Source: DATBHW01 sp035307385 (lineage in GTDB: Bacteria; Chloroflexota; Ktedonobacteria; Ktedonobacterales; DATBGS01). Taken from it: a stretch of DNA of 64,000 nucleotides. Below the pieces are notes generated by a model. That model searched no databases and was not told the DNA's origin. It saw nothing but the letters and a program-made list of their open reading frames with translations. Position 1 is the first letter of the stretch, and every line of letters starts with the position of its first letter. This document shows, piece after piece, positions 43,663-53,112 of the stretch. The stretch covers positions 248,001 through 312,000 of the forward strand of contig DATGID010000087.1 of NCBI GenBank assembly GCA_035307385.1. Direction: 5' to 3'. A program made the translations under genes and the position numbers.

Positions 43663-44142
43663 TTAATCGCACTCAATCAGCACGACGGCGCAGCAGCCGA
43701 TGCCCTCTTCGCGTCCGGTGAAGCCGAGGCCATCGCTCGTCGTGGCTTTGACGCTGACCTGCTCCAGCGCAATTCCAAGCTGGCGGGCCAGTTCGGCGCG
43801 CATGGTCGGGATGTGTGGGGCCATCTTGGGGCGCTCGGCCACGATTACGGCGTCGAGGTTACTCACGCGCCAGCCATGCTCGGCCAGCAGATCGCGCGTA
43901 TAGGTGAGGAAGGCGCTGCTGGGCGCGTCCTTCCAGCGCAGGTCGCTGGAGGGGAAATGGCTGCCGATGTCGCCCAGCGCTGCCGCGCCCAGCAGGGCAT
44001 CGACAATGGCGTGAATCAGTACATCGGCGTCGGAATGGCCCGCCAGCCCGCGTGTGTGCGGAATGGCAACGCCGCCCACCATCAGCGGGCGGCCCTCCGC
44101 AAAGCCGTGTACGTCGTAGCCAATGCCTATTCTTATAGCCAT
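43663..44142 (-). CDS. ispF: 2-C-methyl-D-erythritol 2,4-cyclodiphosphate synthase
   Basis: 159 residues, normal for IspF, the MEP-pathway enzyme that releases CMP to form MEcPP. Metal and active-site motifs: GIGYDVHGF (Asp and His ligands), LAGHSDADVLIHAIVDALLGAAALGDIG and the C-terminal KATTSDGLGFTGREEGI. It lies 11 bases after ispD on the same strand, and the two catalyse neighbouring steps (cytidylyl transfer, then cyclisation after IspE). Confidence 0.96.
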   Translation of the reverse strand: MAIRIGIGYDVHGFAEGRPLMVGGVAIPHTRGLAGHSDADVLIHAIVDALLGAAALGDIGSHFPSSDLRWKDAPSSAFLTYTRDLLAEHGWRVSNLDAVIVAERPKMAPHIPTMRAELARQLGIALEQVSVKATTSDGLGFTGREEGIGCCAVVLIECD

Positions 44143-44153
44143 AACATCTGCCC

Positions 44154-44876
44154 TTACTCGGAGGACGCCACGTTTTTTGAGGAGTGAGTGAGTAGCATCT
44201 GGGCGATGACCAGATCATCGGGCGTGGTGATTTTGATGTTTTCATACGCGCCCATGAAAAGGGCGACCGGATGACCCATGCGCTCCACCAGAGCGGCATC
44301 ATCGATGGCATTCCAGGTGGGATCGATGCTGCGATGCGCGCTCAGGATAAGCTCGTAGGCAAAGACCTGCGGCGTCTGGCTGAACCAGAGCGCGGCCCGG
44401 TCCAACGTCTCAATCACTACCCCTTCAGGGCTGGCGCGCTTGATTGTATCTTTGGCCGGGACGGCGGCGATGGCAGCGCCGTGTTGGCGCACAGCAGCCA
44501 GTCCTCGCTCGATGAGCGCCGGGGTGACAAATGGGCGCGCCCCGTCGTGAATCAAGACATAATCCGGCGCGGGCGAGAGCGCCTCCAACCCGATCAGGAC
44601 GGAATCACGCCGCCGCGCGCCGCCGGGCGGCATGGCGCAAATGGTACGCCAGCCATGGTGCTCGTGCAAGAGCTTGCCATCATTGAGCGCGTCTTTTGCC
44701 AGCACCACGACGAGATCATCGATCAGCCCGGATTCCTCGAAGACGCAGATGCTGTGCGCCAGCAGCGGCTTGTCGCCAAGCATGGCCCAGGTTTTGTTGA
44801 TGCCCTGCATGCGCTGACTGCTGCCCGCGGCAACAATGACGGCAGCCACTCGTTCGCGCCCGCGCTCGCTGCTCAT
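44154..44876 (-). CDS. ispD: 2-C-methyl-D-erythritol 4-phosphate cytidylyltransferase
   Basis: 240 residues with the nucleotidyltransferase N-terminus VIVAAGSSQRMQGINKTWAMLGDKPLL (slightly diverged: GSSQRM in place of GxGxRM), DYVLIHDGARPFVTP, PAKDTIK and SQTPQVFAYELILSAH and ITTPDDLVIAQ. It makes CDP-ME from MEP and CTP for isoprenoid synthesis. Neighbours ispF and yacL match the Firmicutes order. Confidence 0.95.
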   Translation of the reverse strand: MSSERGRERVAAVIVAAGSSQRMQGINKTWAMLGDKPLLAHSICVFEESGLIDDLVVVLAKDALNDGKLLHEHHGWRTICAMPPGGARRRDSVLIGLEALSPAPDYVLIHDGARPFVTPALIERGLAAVRQHGAAIAAVPAKDTIKRASPEGVVIETLDRAALWFSQTPQVFAYELILSAHRSIDPTWNAIDDAALVERMGHPVALFMGAYENIKITTPDDLVIAQMLLTHSSKNVASSE

Positions 44877-44896
44877 CCCGCCTTGCTTCCTCTCGG

Positions 44897-46072
44897 CTAT
44901 TTCTTGGCCGCGCTGCCTTTCGGGTGCGCGAAGATCATGCGGCCCGCCACTGTTTGCAGCACCCGCGTCACCGTCACTTCGACGGTGTTGTTCATGTGCT
45001 GGCGCCCGCCTTCCACGACGATCATAGTGCCATCGTCGAGGTAGCCAACGCCCTGGCCGAGTTCTTTGCCATCTTGAATGATCTTGACCATCATCTCTTC
45101 ACCTGGAAGCAGCACAGGTTTGACCGCGTTTGCCAGTTCGTTGATGTTCAGGACTTTGACCCCCTGAAGCTCGGCCACGCGGTTGAGGTTGAAGTCATTG
45201 GTGATGATAGGGCATTTCAGATTGCGCGCCATCTTGACCAGCTTGGCGTCCACCTCAGCAATCCCATCAATATCGGTGTCGGAGATTTCAACGGGTATAT
45301 TCGTCTCTTTTTGCAGGCGGTTGAGGATGTCCAGCCCACGGCGGCCACGATTGCGGCGGAGGGTATCCGCTGAATCGGCGATATGTTGGAGTTCTTCCAG
45401 CACAAAACGTGGAACCAGCAGCGTGCCGTTGACAAAGCCGGTCTGGCTGATGTCGGCAATGCGCCCATCGATAATGGCGCTGGTATCCAGCAGAATCTTA
45501 TCGGATACTTTGCCGTTCTTCTTGCCCTTGCTCTCGTTTTCCCGGTGGCGGTCGCGTCCATCCATCACCTCTTCCAGCGATCCGCTCTCGCGGTTTTCGC
45601 GGTCCCGCCCCTCGCGGTCGCGTTCCTCGCGTTCCTGGGCGCGGCGCTGGCGCACAGTCCACAGGCCGCTGAAGAGATGCGCCACGTCCTGCCCGCGCAG
45701 CACGGCGGTTGCCGCGCCGAGATAGCCAAACAGCAGCGCCCCCAGAAAAGGAAGCACCTTGCCAAGATTCAAGAAGGTGAGTTCTGAGAAGGGAAACGTG
45801 AGCAGTGCCGCGATAATCAGGCCGACAATCAGGCCGATGGTGGCGGCGACAATATCCCCTGCCGAGGCGCGTCGAATCGTATCACGCACCCAGCGATAGG
45901 GATAAATGGTGACATAGGGCGTGATGATGAGGGCCACCAGCGCGCAGGCCAGTGCGACCCCACCAATGATGGGCCAGGGCCAGCGCCCCTGGCTTTGTTC
46001 CCACATAATGCCCAGGCCCAGACCTGCGGCGACCACTGCCCCGCTGATGCGGGAAATAAGTGCTGCTGACAT
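44897..46072 (-). CDS. PIN/TRAM domain membrane protein (YacL-like)
   Basis: 391 residues. Four transmembrane helices in the first 130 residues (GAVVAAGLGLGIM, IIGGVALACALVALI, IGLIVGLIIAALL, VLPFLGALLFGYLGAA), a charged Arg/Glu linker (about 145-190), a PIN nuclease domain with acidic residues in ILLDTSAIIDGRIADI, FVLEELQHIADS and IITNDFNLNRVAE, then a C-terminal TRAM domain (PGEEMMVKIIQDGKELGQGVGYLDDGTMIVVE). This is the layout of B. subtilis YacL. The second ATG (46072) has GGAGG nine bases upstream and is preferred to 46081. RNA is the likely substrate. Confidence 0.9.
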   Translation of the reverse strand: MSAALISRISGAVVAAGLGLGIMWEQSQGRWPWPIIGGVALACALVALIITPYVTIYPYRWVRDTIRRASAGDIVAATIGLIVGLIIAALLTFPFSELTFLNLGKVLPFLGALLFGYLGAATAVLRGQDVAHLFSGLWTVRQRRAQEREERDREGRDRENRESGSLEEVMDGRDRHRENESKGKKNGKVSDKILLDTSAIIDGRIADISQTGFVNGTLLVPRFVLEELQHIADSADTLRRNRGRRGLDILNRLQKETNIPVEISDTDIDGIAEVDAKLVKMARNLKCPIITNDFNLNRVAELQGVKVLNINELANAVKPVLLPGEEMMVKIIQDGKELGQGVGYLDDGTMIVVEGGRQHMNNTVEVTVTRVLQTVAGRMIFAHPKGSAAKK

Positions 46073-46481
46073 GCTTTGCATCCTCCAAAGCGGCGCATCT
46101 CCACGAAGCCAGGCTATGGCTCAAGGCCAGGTTCTTCCAAGAGTCTACCCACCATACACCTACCTGGGCTGCGAGAGAGCCGACGCCACCTAGACTGAAC
46201 CCTTGCCAGGTCCAGCTTACTCCTTCAGGTGTTGTCTGCTGTGCTGCTCTGTCAGAGGGGGCAAGCAATAAACAATAGATAAGTCCAGTCAACGACATCG
46301 GCCAGATCATCCAGCCTTGATGAGTTGATGAGCGCCTACGCCCCTCTGCATCTCTAAGTTCGTTCAAATACACCCTAACGATAGTGTTGCTTCTGCCTCC
46401 AGGCACACGAAGAATTGATCTCCAGCCATGCTGTCGTCTCAGTCCTGCCGCGCTCTGCCCTTACTTTTCATGATACGCTGA
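46073..46481. other. Gap between radA and the PIN/TRAM gene
   Basis: About 410 bases. A minus-strand frame of 174 codons (45882-46406) overlaps the PIN/TRAM gene out of phase; it has no family features. Promoter and leader of the downstream block (PIN/TRAM-ispD-ispF) are expected here; I see no clear hexamers. Confidence 0.4.
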
Positions 46482-47981
46482 TCAGTCAAGCGCGGCATCC
46501 AATGCCTGGGCCAGTGTTGACACGCGCACCAGCTCAATACCCTGGTGGGTCTGCGCCGCCGTGCCGGTTTTCGTCTTTGCGGGAGCCTGTGCTGCCCGTT
46601 CAGGCGAGCTGACGGCATCCCGGTCAGATGTCTTGTCCACTGTGGAGGGGGTCCAGTCATTCAATATATCAAGAGGCGTGCCAGACTTCGGCACGATGCA
46701 CCGACGAAACCCCAGCTTTGCCGCTTCACGTACCCGCAGCGCCACCCGACTGACCGAGCGCACCTCGCCTGAAAGGCCCACTTCACCAATCAGCGCCACA
46801 TCAGGAGGAATCTGACGATCTTTGAAGCTGGATGCCACTGCCGCCGCTATCCCCAGATCAACACCTGGCTCATCGAGGCTGAAGCCCCCGACCACATTAA
46901 CATAGACATCATGATTATACAACAGAAGCCCGACGCGCTTCGTCAAGACGGCCAGCAGCATGACCAATCGATTATGATCTACGCCAGTGGTAGTGACGCG
47001 CGGCGTGCCAAAAGCCGTCGTGGAAGTTAACGCCTGCACCTCCACCAGCAGCGGGCGCGTGCCTTCCATGCTCACGACGACGGATGTCCCCGTGGAGCGC
47101 GGGCCGCGCTCGTTCAGGAAGACCGCCGAAGGATTGGGAATCTCAACCATGCCCTCGCCCTGCATCTCGAACACGCCCACTTCATGAGTCGCGCCAAAAC
47201 GGTTCTTCGCGCCGCGCAAGAGCCGGTAGGTGTGGAAGCGCTCGCCTTCCAGGTAGAGCACGGCATCCACGATATGTTCCAGGGCGCGCGGCCCGGCCAC
47301 CGAGCCTTCTTTGGTGACATGGCCGATGATGAAGATGGGGATATGCAGGTTTTTGGCAATGCGGTGCAGCCGATTCGCGCCATCGCGGACCTGGCTGATG
47401 CTGCCAGGGACCGAAGTCAGTTGCTCAGAAGCAATCGTCTGAATGGAATCGACAATCACCAGCGAGGGTTTCATGCCGTTGATGGCTTCGACAATGGTAT
47501 CAAGATCGCTTTCGGGATAGAGATGCAAATTGCCGCTGCCGATGCCCAGCCGCTCGGCGCGTATTTTCACCTGCTCGGCGGATTCTTCGGCAGTGACATA
47601 GAGCACGGTGCCTGCGGTTTCGGCAATGTTGCCAGCGGCTTGCAGCAGCAGCGTCGATTTGCCGATGCCCGGCTCGCCGCCAATCAGCACCACCGAACCC
47701 GGCACCAGGCCGCCGCCCAGCACGCGGTCCATCTCGCCAATGCCGGTACTGAGGCGGCTGTGCGCGATGGCCTTCACCTCTGGCAAAGGGGTCGGCTGAT
47801 GATAGATGCCACCGAGACCAGTTGAGGCGCGTGCTCCGCCGCCAGCGCGGGCAGGTGGCGCGGCGTGCTCGATTGATTCAACCAGGCTGTTCCAGGCGTT
47901 ACAATCGGGGCAGCGGCCCAGATATTTAGCGCTCTCATATCCGCATTGTTGACAGACATATTTGGTATAGGTTTTTGGCAT
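46482..47981 (-). CDS. radA: DNA repair protein RadA
   Basis: 499 residues. The N-terminal zinc finger is CQQC...CPDC (residues 8-27), followed by the RecA-like ATPase with Walker A GEPGIGKST and Walker B LVIVDSIQT, the RadA-specific KNRFGATHEVGVFEM motif and a C-terminal Lon-like domain (GVDLGIAAAVASSF, ALIGEVGLSGEVRSV). A Ser/Thr/Ala-rich insertion lies near the end (about 440-475). It drives branch migration in recombination. The ATG at 47981 gives the finger at the normal position; a longer frame reaches 48032. It follows clpC as in Firmicutes. Confidence 0.95.
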   Translation of the reverse strand: MPKTYTKYVCQQCGYESAKYLGRCPDCNAWNSLVESIEHAAPPARAGGGARASTGLGGIYHQPTPLPEVKAIAHSRLSTGIGEMDRVLGGGLVPGSVVLIGGEPGIGKSTLLLQAAGNIAETAGTVLYVTAEESAEQVKIRAERLGIGSGNLHLYPESDLDTIVEAINGMKPSLVIVDSIQTIASEQLTSVPGSISQVRDGANRLHRIAKNLHIPIFIIGHVTKEGSVAGPRALEHIVDAVLYLEGERFHTYRLLRGAKNRFGATHEVGVFEMQGEGMVEIPNPSAVFLNERGPRSTGTSVVVSMEGTRPLLVEVQALTSTTAFGTPRVTTTGVDHNRLVMLLAVLTKRVGLLLYNHDVYVNVVGGFSLDEPGVDLGIAAAVASSFKDRQIPPDVALIGEVGLSGEVRSVSRVALRVREAAKLGFRRCIVPKSGTPLDILNDWTPSTVDKTSDRDAVSSPERAAQAPAKTKTGTAAQTHQGIELVRVSTLAQALDAALD

Positions 47982-48032
47982 GATCGTCCTGATAAAAAGC
48001 AGAAAGAGCCTGGACCCGTTCTGATGGCGCAC

Positions 48033-48078
48033 ATTTCTGCTGGCGGCCAGGCAAATACGCCTGGCCGCCAGCAGAAAT
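48033..48078 (-). terminator. 20-bp perfect hairpin between clpC and radA
   Basis: 48033-48052 is the exact reverse complement of 48059-48078, with loop AAATAC. It lies 35 bases past the clpC stop and before the radA ribosome site. No U tract, so it may be a terminator, attenuator or RNA stabiliser. Confidence 0.6.
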
Positions 48079-48112
48079 GCTGCAAAACCCTGGAGAGAAC
48101 GAACCCAGGCCC

Positions 48113-50629
48113 TTACATCTCACTCGTTGCTTCGCCAGCCGAAAGCGCTGCTTCCGATGGTGGAGGCAGCAGCGCCTCAAATTGGCGTCGGGGTTCAAGC
48201 ACCAGCGTGCCATCCACCACCAGCGCATCCACCACATCGCCAGACTTGAACTTCCCCTGGAGCAGGCCCTCGGCCAGAGGGTCTTCGACCAGGTTTTGAA
48301 TGGTCCGGCGCAGCGGGCGCGCGCCAAACTGCGGGTCGAAGCCTTTGGTCACCAGGAAGTCCTTGGTGTCATCGGGCACGACCAGTTCGACCTGCTGCTC
48401 GGTAAGCTGCGTGCGCACGCGAGCCAGCATCAGATCGACGATCTGGCGCACTTCCTCTTGCTTGAGGGAGTGGAAGACGATGATCGCGTCGATACGGTTC
48501 AGGAACTCGGGCTTGAAGGTGTTCTTGAGTTCGCCAAGCACTTTATCCTTCATGCGGTCATATTCCTGCTGCGCGGCTTTGGCTTTGTCCTTGCCCTGCG
48601 CGAAGCCGATGGACGCGGCTTTGTTCATCTCGCTGGCCCCAACGTTGGAGGTCATAATCACGATGGTGTTGCGGAAGTCCACCGTGCGACCCTTGGCGTC
48701 GGTCAGTTTGCCATCCTCCAGAATCTGGAGGAGCATATTGAAGACATCAGGGTGCGCCTTCTCGATCTCATCCAGCAAGATGACGCTGTAGGACTTGCGG
48801 CGCACGGCCTCGGTCAACTGGCCGCCCTCTTCATAACCGACATAGCCCGGAGGCGCACCCACCAGGCGGGCAGCCGCGTGGCGCTCCATGAACTCGGACA
48901 TGTCGATTTTGATGAGCGCGTCCTCGCTGCCGAACATGAACTCGGCCAGCGCCTTTGCCAGTTCGGTCTTGCCGACCCCTGTTGGCCCCATGAAGATGAA
49001 CGACCCGATGGGGCGCTTGGGGTCTTTCAGGCCGGCCCGTGCGCGCCGCACGGCCTTGCTGATGATGTCGATGGGTTCCTGCTGCCCAATCACGCGCTTG
49101 TGCAGAGCCTCTTCCATCTGGAGCAGCCGGACCGACTCTTCCTGGGCGATGCGCATCACCGGGATGCCCGTCCACATGGAGACGATCTGGGCAATGTCCT
49201 CTTCGCCCACAACGGGCTTTTCGTTGCCTTGCTCCTTGTGCCAGCCGGATTCGAGCTTGGCGATGCGGTCACGCAGTTTGACCTCGCGGTCGCGCAGTTC
49301 CGCGGCCAGTTCGTATTCCTGCTGCTGGATGGCGGCTTCCTTCTCGTTGAGCACCGCCTCTAGTCCCTTCATCGCCTCTTTCAGGTTCAGGGGGGCCAGA
49401 GAACGCTGCATGCGCACGCGGCTGGCGGCCTCGTCGATGAGGTCGATAGCCTTGTCGGGCAGGAAGCGGTCCGTAATATAGCGGCTTGCCATTTCGGCGG
49501 AGGCTTTGATGGCCGCGTCGGAGATGGTCAGCCGGTGGTGCTGTTCGTACTTTTCGCGAATGCCGCGCAGGATTTCGATGGTTTCCTCCACGGTGGACTC
49601 GCGCACGATGACTTCCTGGAAGCGGCGTTGCAGGGCCTGATCACGCTCGATATACTTGCGATATTCGTCCAGCGTGGTCGCGCCGATGCACTGGAGTTCG
49701 CCACGGGAAAGGGCTGGCTTCAAAATATTGGCCGCGTCCACCGCCCCTTCTGCCGCGCCTGCGCCTACCAGCGTGTGCAATTCGTCGATGAAAATAATGC
49801 AATCGCCGCTGGTGCGAATCTCCTCGATGATTTTCTTGAGCCGTTCTTCAAATTCGCCGCGATACTTGGTGCCCGCGACCAGCGAACCCACATCCAGGGT
49901 GAGTAATCGCTTGCCCGCCAAGGTTTCTGGGACTTCGCCCGCAATGATTTTCTGGGCCAATCCTTCGGCGATGGCGGTCTTGCCAACTCCTGGCTCGCCA
50001 ATGAGGGCAGGGTTGTTTTTCAGACGACGCGAGAGGATTTGAATGACGCGCTCAATCTCTTTTTCGCGCCCGATGATGGGGTCGAGCTTCCCGGCCCGGG
50101 CGGCTGCCGTCAGGTCCATGCCCATCTGGTCGATGGTGGGCGTCTTGGAATGCTTGGGGTCGGTGTGGTGCGGGCCACTGGCCTGGCTGAGCACCTGGAT
50201 GGTCTGGGTGCGCACTTTCTCCAGATTGACGCCCAGGCTTTCCAGCACGCCTGCCGCAATGCCTTCGCCCTCACGCACCAGCCCCAGCAGCAGATGCTCG
50301 GTGCCGATGTAGTGATGGTTCAGGCGACGGGCTTCATCGACCGCCAGTTCGATGACTTTCTTGGCGCGCGGGGTCAGACCAATCTCCCCCAAGACAATCC
50401 GATCCCCCCGACCAATAATAAATTCGACGGCGCTGCGAACTTTGTTGAGTTCCACGCCGAGGTTGCTCAGAACCTTCGCGGCCACCCCTTCGCCCTCACG
50501 GACGAGGCCAAGGAGCAAATGCTCGGTGCCGATGTAGTTGTGGTTGAAGCGCTGCGCTTCTTCCTGGGCGAGACTCAGGACTTTTCTGGCTCGCTCGGTA
50601 AATTTGTCAAAACGGTCGCGGTCGTTCAC
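48113..50629 (-). CDS. clpC: ATP-dependent Clp protease ATP-binding subunit ClpC
   Basis: 838 residues with the full ClpC layout: two N-terminal repeats (FNHNYIGTEHLLLGLVREGEG and its partner), AAA+ 1 with Walker A GEPGVGKTA, a UVR middle domain (QQQEYELAAELRDREVKLRDRI), AAA+ 2 with GPTGVGKTE and the C-terminal D2-small domain. It unfolds substrates for ClpP. No ctsR, mcsA or mcsB is next to it, unlike Firmicutes. The GTG at 50629 is chosen because AAAGGGGGG lies about 9 bases upstream and protein homology begins there; the frame is open to 50668. Confidence 0.95.
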   Translation of the reverse strand: MNDRDRFDKFTERARKVLSLAQEEAQRFNHNYIGTEHLLLGLVREGEGVAAKVLSNLGVELNKVRSAVEFIIGRGDRIVLGEIGLTPRAKKVIELAVDEARRLNHHYIGTEHLLLGLVREGEGIAAGVLESLGVNLEKVRTQTIQVLSQASGPHHTDPKHSKTPTIDQMGMDLTAAARAGKLDPIIGREKEIERVIQILSRRLKNNPALIGEPGVGKTAIAEGLAQKIIAGEVPETLAGKRLLTLDVGSLVAGTKYRGEFEERLKKIIEEIRTSGDCIIFIDELHTLVGAGAAEGAVDAANILKPALSRGELQCIGATTLDEYRKYIERDQALQRRFQEVIVRESTVEETIEILRGIREKYEQHHRLTISDAAIKASAEMASRYITDRFLPDKAIDLIDEAASRVRMQRSLAPLNLKEAMKGLEAVLNEKEAAIQQQEYELAAELRDREVKLRDRIAKLESGWHKEQGNEKPVVGEEDIAQIVSMWTGIPVMRIAQEESVRLLQMEEALHKRVIGQQEPIDIISKAVRRARAGLKDPKRPIGSFIFMGPTGVGKTELAKALAEFMFGSEDALIKIDMSEFMERHAAARLVGAPPGYVGYEEGGQLTEAVRRKSYSVILLDEIEKAHPDVFNMLLQILEDGKLTDAKGRTVDFRNTIVIMTSNVGASEMNKAASIGFAQGKDKAKAAQQEYDRMKDKVLGELKNTFKPEFLNRIDAIIVFHSLKQEEVRQIVDLMLARVRTQLTEQQVELVVPDDTKDFLVTKGFDPQFGARPLRRTIQNLVEDPLAEGLLQGKFKSGDVVDALVVDGTLVLEPRRQFEALLPPPSEAALSAGEATSEM

Positions 50630-50700
50630 CTGTGTCACCCCCCTTTCAAAGGCAGAGGGAGGAACCATGCCCTCTGATAGCTCAGGTAGACCACAGTTCC

Positions 50701-50729
50701 ATGATACAATACGCGCGGGTGAGCGTCAA
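50701..50729 (-). promoter_or_regulatory. clpC promoter
   Basis: On the minus strand: TTGACG (50729-50724), a 17-base spacer and TATCAT (50706-50701); predicted start near 50694, 65 bases before the GTG. No CIRCE element is seen. Confidence 0.65.
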
Positions 50730-51031
50730 GCGCTGTACTTCTTGCCGAGCCGCTTCTTTGCTGGTCTTGCTAAAAGGCCAGCTTTTCTGTCAGGCACGCG
50801 CTCGGCAAATTGGCAACCCCGCCCTGCCGCTGGGACAAAAATCCTCCTCTTCACCTCTTACGCTTGTCGGTAACAATCAGATTACCTGGCAAGCGGCTGT
50901 TGAAGCCTCTGGATAGTGTTTCTATTATACCAAACTTTTTGGGCCAGGCGGATTGGACCTGTGCATCAGGATGCTGTTCAGGAAACAAAACACGAACACC
51001 ACCCCTGTTTGCCTGTCCCAAGAGATCGAAC

Positions 51032-51069
51032 GGCCTCCCCGTTGCCCATGGCAAGGCAACGAGGAGGCC
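51032..51069 (-). terminator. Hairpin downstream of the S1 gene
   Basis: 51032-51046 pairs with 51055-51069, 15 bp with one C-A mismatch, 8-base loop. It is 64 bases past the S1 stop, with no U tract on the minus strand. The rest of the 500-base gap 50630-51133 shows no gene. Confidence 0.6.
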
Positions 51070-51133
51070 GAGCGTGTGCTCTTTGCGCTCACTGCAAGGA
51101 TACTGGCCGCCACAAGAGACAGCCGTGAATGGG

Positions 51134-52645
51134 TTATTGGTCTCTGCCAACTTCCTGGCCTGGCTCCTCTGGTGGAACGAGGGGCGACGGCTGCTCTTCC
51201 TCTTCCGTCTCCTCGCGTTCACGGTTCTGGCGCGCCGCGTGGAACGCTGCTGCCATCGCCGTCAATTCTTCAGCGCTTTCCGGCACCTTTGGAGTTTCCT
51301 CTTTCTCGCGCGCTTGCCGTCTGGCAGGCTCGCGTGTCGAGGTCTCTTCAGCCGCTGGCTCAGTCTGCGTGGCTGGCTCGCTGGTGTAGCCCGCCTCACC
51401 GGTGGCAAGCGCTGCTTCAGCCGATGGCTCGGCGTCAAGCTCGGCGGCCTGGCGCAGACTCAGCCCCAGGCGACGGCGCTCGCTTTCGATGCGCAGGATG
51501 CGTAGCGTCAGTTCCTGGCCCTCGTGCAGGGCGGTCTTGGGGTCTTGCCCTGGCAGCAGCTCTGACAGGTGAATCAGACCTTCGACACCATCCTCAATGC
51601 GTGCAAAGGCTCCAAACGGCGCGATCTTGGTGACGATGCCCTTGACCAGTTGGTTGACCTGATAGCGCTGTTCAACCGTGGTCCAGGGATCGACCTCGGC
51701 GCGCTTGATGGAAAGCGCAATCTTCTTTTTCTCTTTGTCCACACCCAGCACCTGCACCTCGACCTCCTGGCCGACATGCAAGACCTCGCTGGGATGGTTG
51801 ACCCGGCTCCAGGCCAGTTGAGAAATGTGCACCAGGCCATCGGCGCCGCCCAGATCGACAAACGCGCCAAAGTTTGCCAGATTGCTGACCGTGCCCTTGC
51901 GCACTTCGCCCACCTGCAACTCGTTGAGCAGTTCTTCGCGCCGCTTGGTGCGCCATTCCTGGACGGCCAGCCGCTCGGAGAGAATCAGCCGGTTGCGGTT
52001 GCGATTGATCTCGATGATCTTCAACTGAAGCTCGCGGCCCACCATTGCCTGCAATTTGGCATTGGTTTCGGCGCTGTCTGCCGTGTCCTCGCGCTTGAGG
52101 TTGAGAATCTGCGAGATTGGCACAAAGCCGCGAATGCCATCCAGATCGACGATCAAGCCGCCCTTGTTGAAGTCAATGACCTTTGCTTCCAGCAGATCGC
52201 CGCGCTCATACTGCTCCTGAGCGATGCGCCACTGGCGCTCCATGCGGGCGCGCTTGATGGAGACGATGGCATGCCCTTCTGGGGTTTCGGGCTGCATGAC
52301 GTACACCAGCACGCTTTCCCCGACGTTGAGTTCATCAAAGGAGCCATAGCCTGTGGTCGCCAACTCTTTGGTGGAGAGCACCCCTTCGGATTTCAGGCCA
52401 ATGTCGACGAGGATTTCTTCGGGGTCTTTGCGCACAATCACGCCTTCAACAACATCGCCGCGTTTGACGCTGCGCAGCGAGTGCCCTGGCTCTTTGAGCA
52501 GTTCCGCCATGGGATTGCTCTCGCCCTCACCGCCCTCGCTGTCGGTGCCGCTGAAGTCGGCTGCGCTGAAATCCATCCTTCGTGCTCGCTCGTCGAGGAA
52601 ATTGGATGCCTGCGTCGAAGGATCAAACTGTTCCTCTTGATACAT
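51134..52645 (-). CDS. rpsA: S1 RNA-binding domain protein (ribosomal protein S1-like)
   Basis: 503 residues with four S1 domains: about 62-135 (GDVVEGVIVRKDPEEILVDIG), 148-225 (GDLLEAKVIDFNKGGLIVDLDG), 243-315 (GEVRKGTVSNLANFGAFVDLGG) and 330-405 (NQLVKGIVTKIAPFGAFARIEDG). The N-terminus (1-55) and C-terminus (about 410-503, Glu/Pro-rich) are low in complexity. It probably helps translation initiation on the 30S ribosome. The ATG at 52645 has GAGGGGG about 12 bases upstream. The long leader contains a terminator. Confidence 0.9.
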   Translation of the reverse strand: MYQEEQFDPSTQASNFLDERARRMDFSAADFSGTDSEGGEGESNPMAELLKEPGHSLRSVKRGDVVEGVIVRKDPEEILVDIGLKSEGVLSTKELATTGYGSFDELNVGESVLVYVMQPETPEGHAIVSIKRARMERQWRIAQEQYERGDLLEAKVIDFNKGGLIVDLDGIRGFVPISQILNLKREDTADSAETNAKLQAMVGRELQLKIIEINRNRNRLILSERLAVQEWRTKRREELLNELQVGEVRKGTVSNLANFGAFVDLGGADGLVHISQLAWSRVNHPSEVLHVGQEVEVQVLGVDKEKKKIALSIKRAEVDPWTTVEQRYQVNQLVKGIVTKIAPFGAFARIEDGVEGLIHLSELLPGQDPKTALHEGQELTLRILRIESERRRLGLSLRQAAELDAEPSAEAALATGEAGYTSEPATQTEPAAEETSTREPARRQAREKEETPKVPESAEELTAMAAAFHAARQNREREETEEEEQPSPLVPPEEPGQEVGRDQ

Positions 52646-52858
52646 GGGTTTGTCTACACCCCCTCATTTCGCTGTTTTGCCGTGGCCGCCGCGCGGGCGC
52701 TCGGCGTACAGGAGCGCGGGGAGAGGAACCCTCACGCCTGGACGTTACGGAGTGAAGCGCGACTGTGCGTAGGCGAATAAGCAGGGGACAGCAAGAGGGA
52801 CAGGCGAACCGAAGCGAGGTAATATGCTCTCTGGCATAGGCAAAGCAGGACAGGAACC

Positions 52859-52887
52859 AAAAAAGAGCCTACAGGCACGTAAGCTCT
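52859..52887 (-). terminator. Leader terminator (attenuator) of the S1 gene
   Basis: On the minus strand AGAGCTTAC (52887-52879) pairs fully with GTAGGCTCT (52872-52864), one G-U included, around GTGCCT, and is followed by a T run. It lies about 70 bases after the predicted start and 210 bases before the S1 ATG, so it may control read-through. CCGTGAG and CTCAACGG upstream could form a competing structure. Confidence 0.7.
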
Positions 52888-52964
52888 CACCGTTGAGAAC
52901 AAACTTCAACACTCACGGCCCGGCGCGAGTCTCCAATACAAAGTGCCCCCACTTATGTAGTTGT

Positions 52965-52994
52965 ATTATACCTGATGATATCCCTATTATGCAA
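52965..52994 (-). promoter_or_regulatory. S1 gene promoter
   Basis: On the minus strand: TTGCAT (52994-52989), an 18-base spacer and TATAAT (52970-52965). The start would be near 52958, giving a leader of about 310 bases in which the terminator at 52859-52887 lies. Confidence 0.6.
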
Positions 52995-53112
52995 GTGCTA
53001 CCCCCCGTCACAAGGCCAATGTGACCAGATTCACATTGCCTGGCTCGGCTATACTCTAGTGGTGGTCGAGTGCTTCAGGTGGAGCATTGCACGAAAAAGA
53101 ACGAGTGCGCTC

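Noticed and set aside
45882..46406. 174-codon minus-strand frame between radA and the PIN/TRAM gene
   Set aside because: About half of it overlaps the PIN/TRAM gene in another frame, and it has no recognisable domain.
48077..49363. 428-codon plus-strand frame opposite clpC
   Set aside because: Antisense shadow of ClpC AAA+ sequence; no family features.
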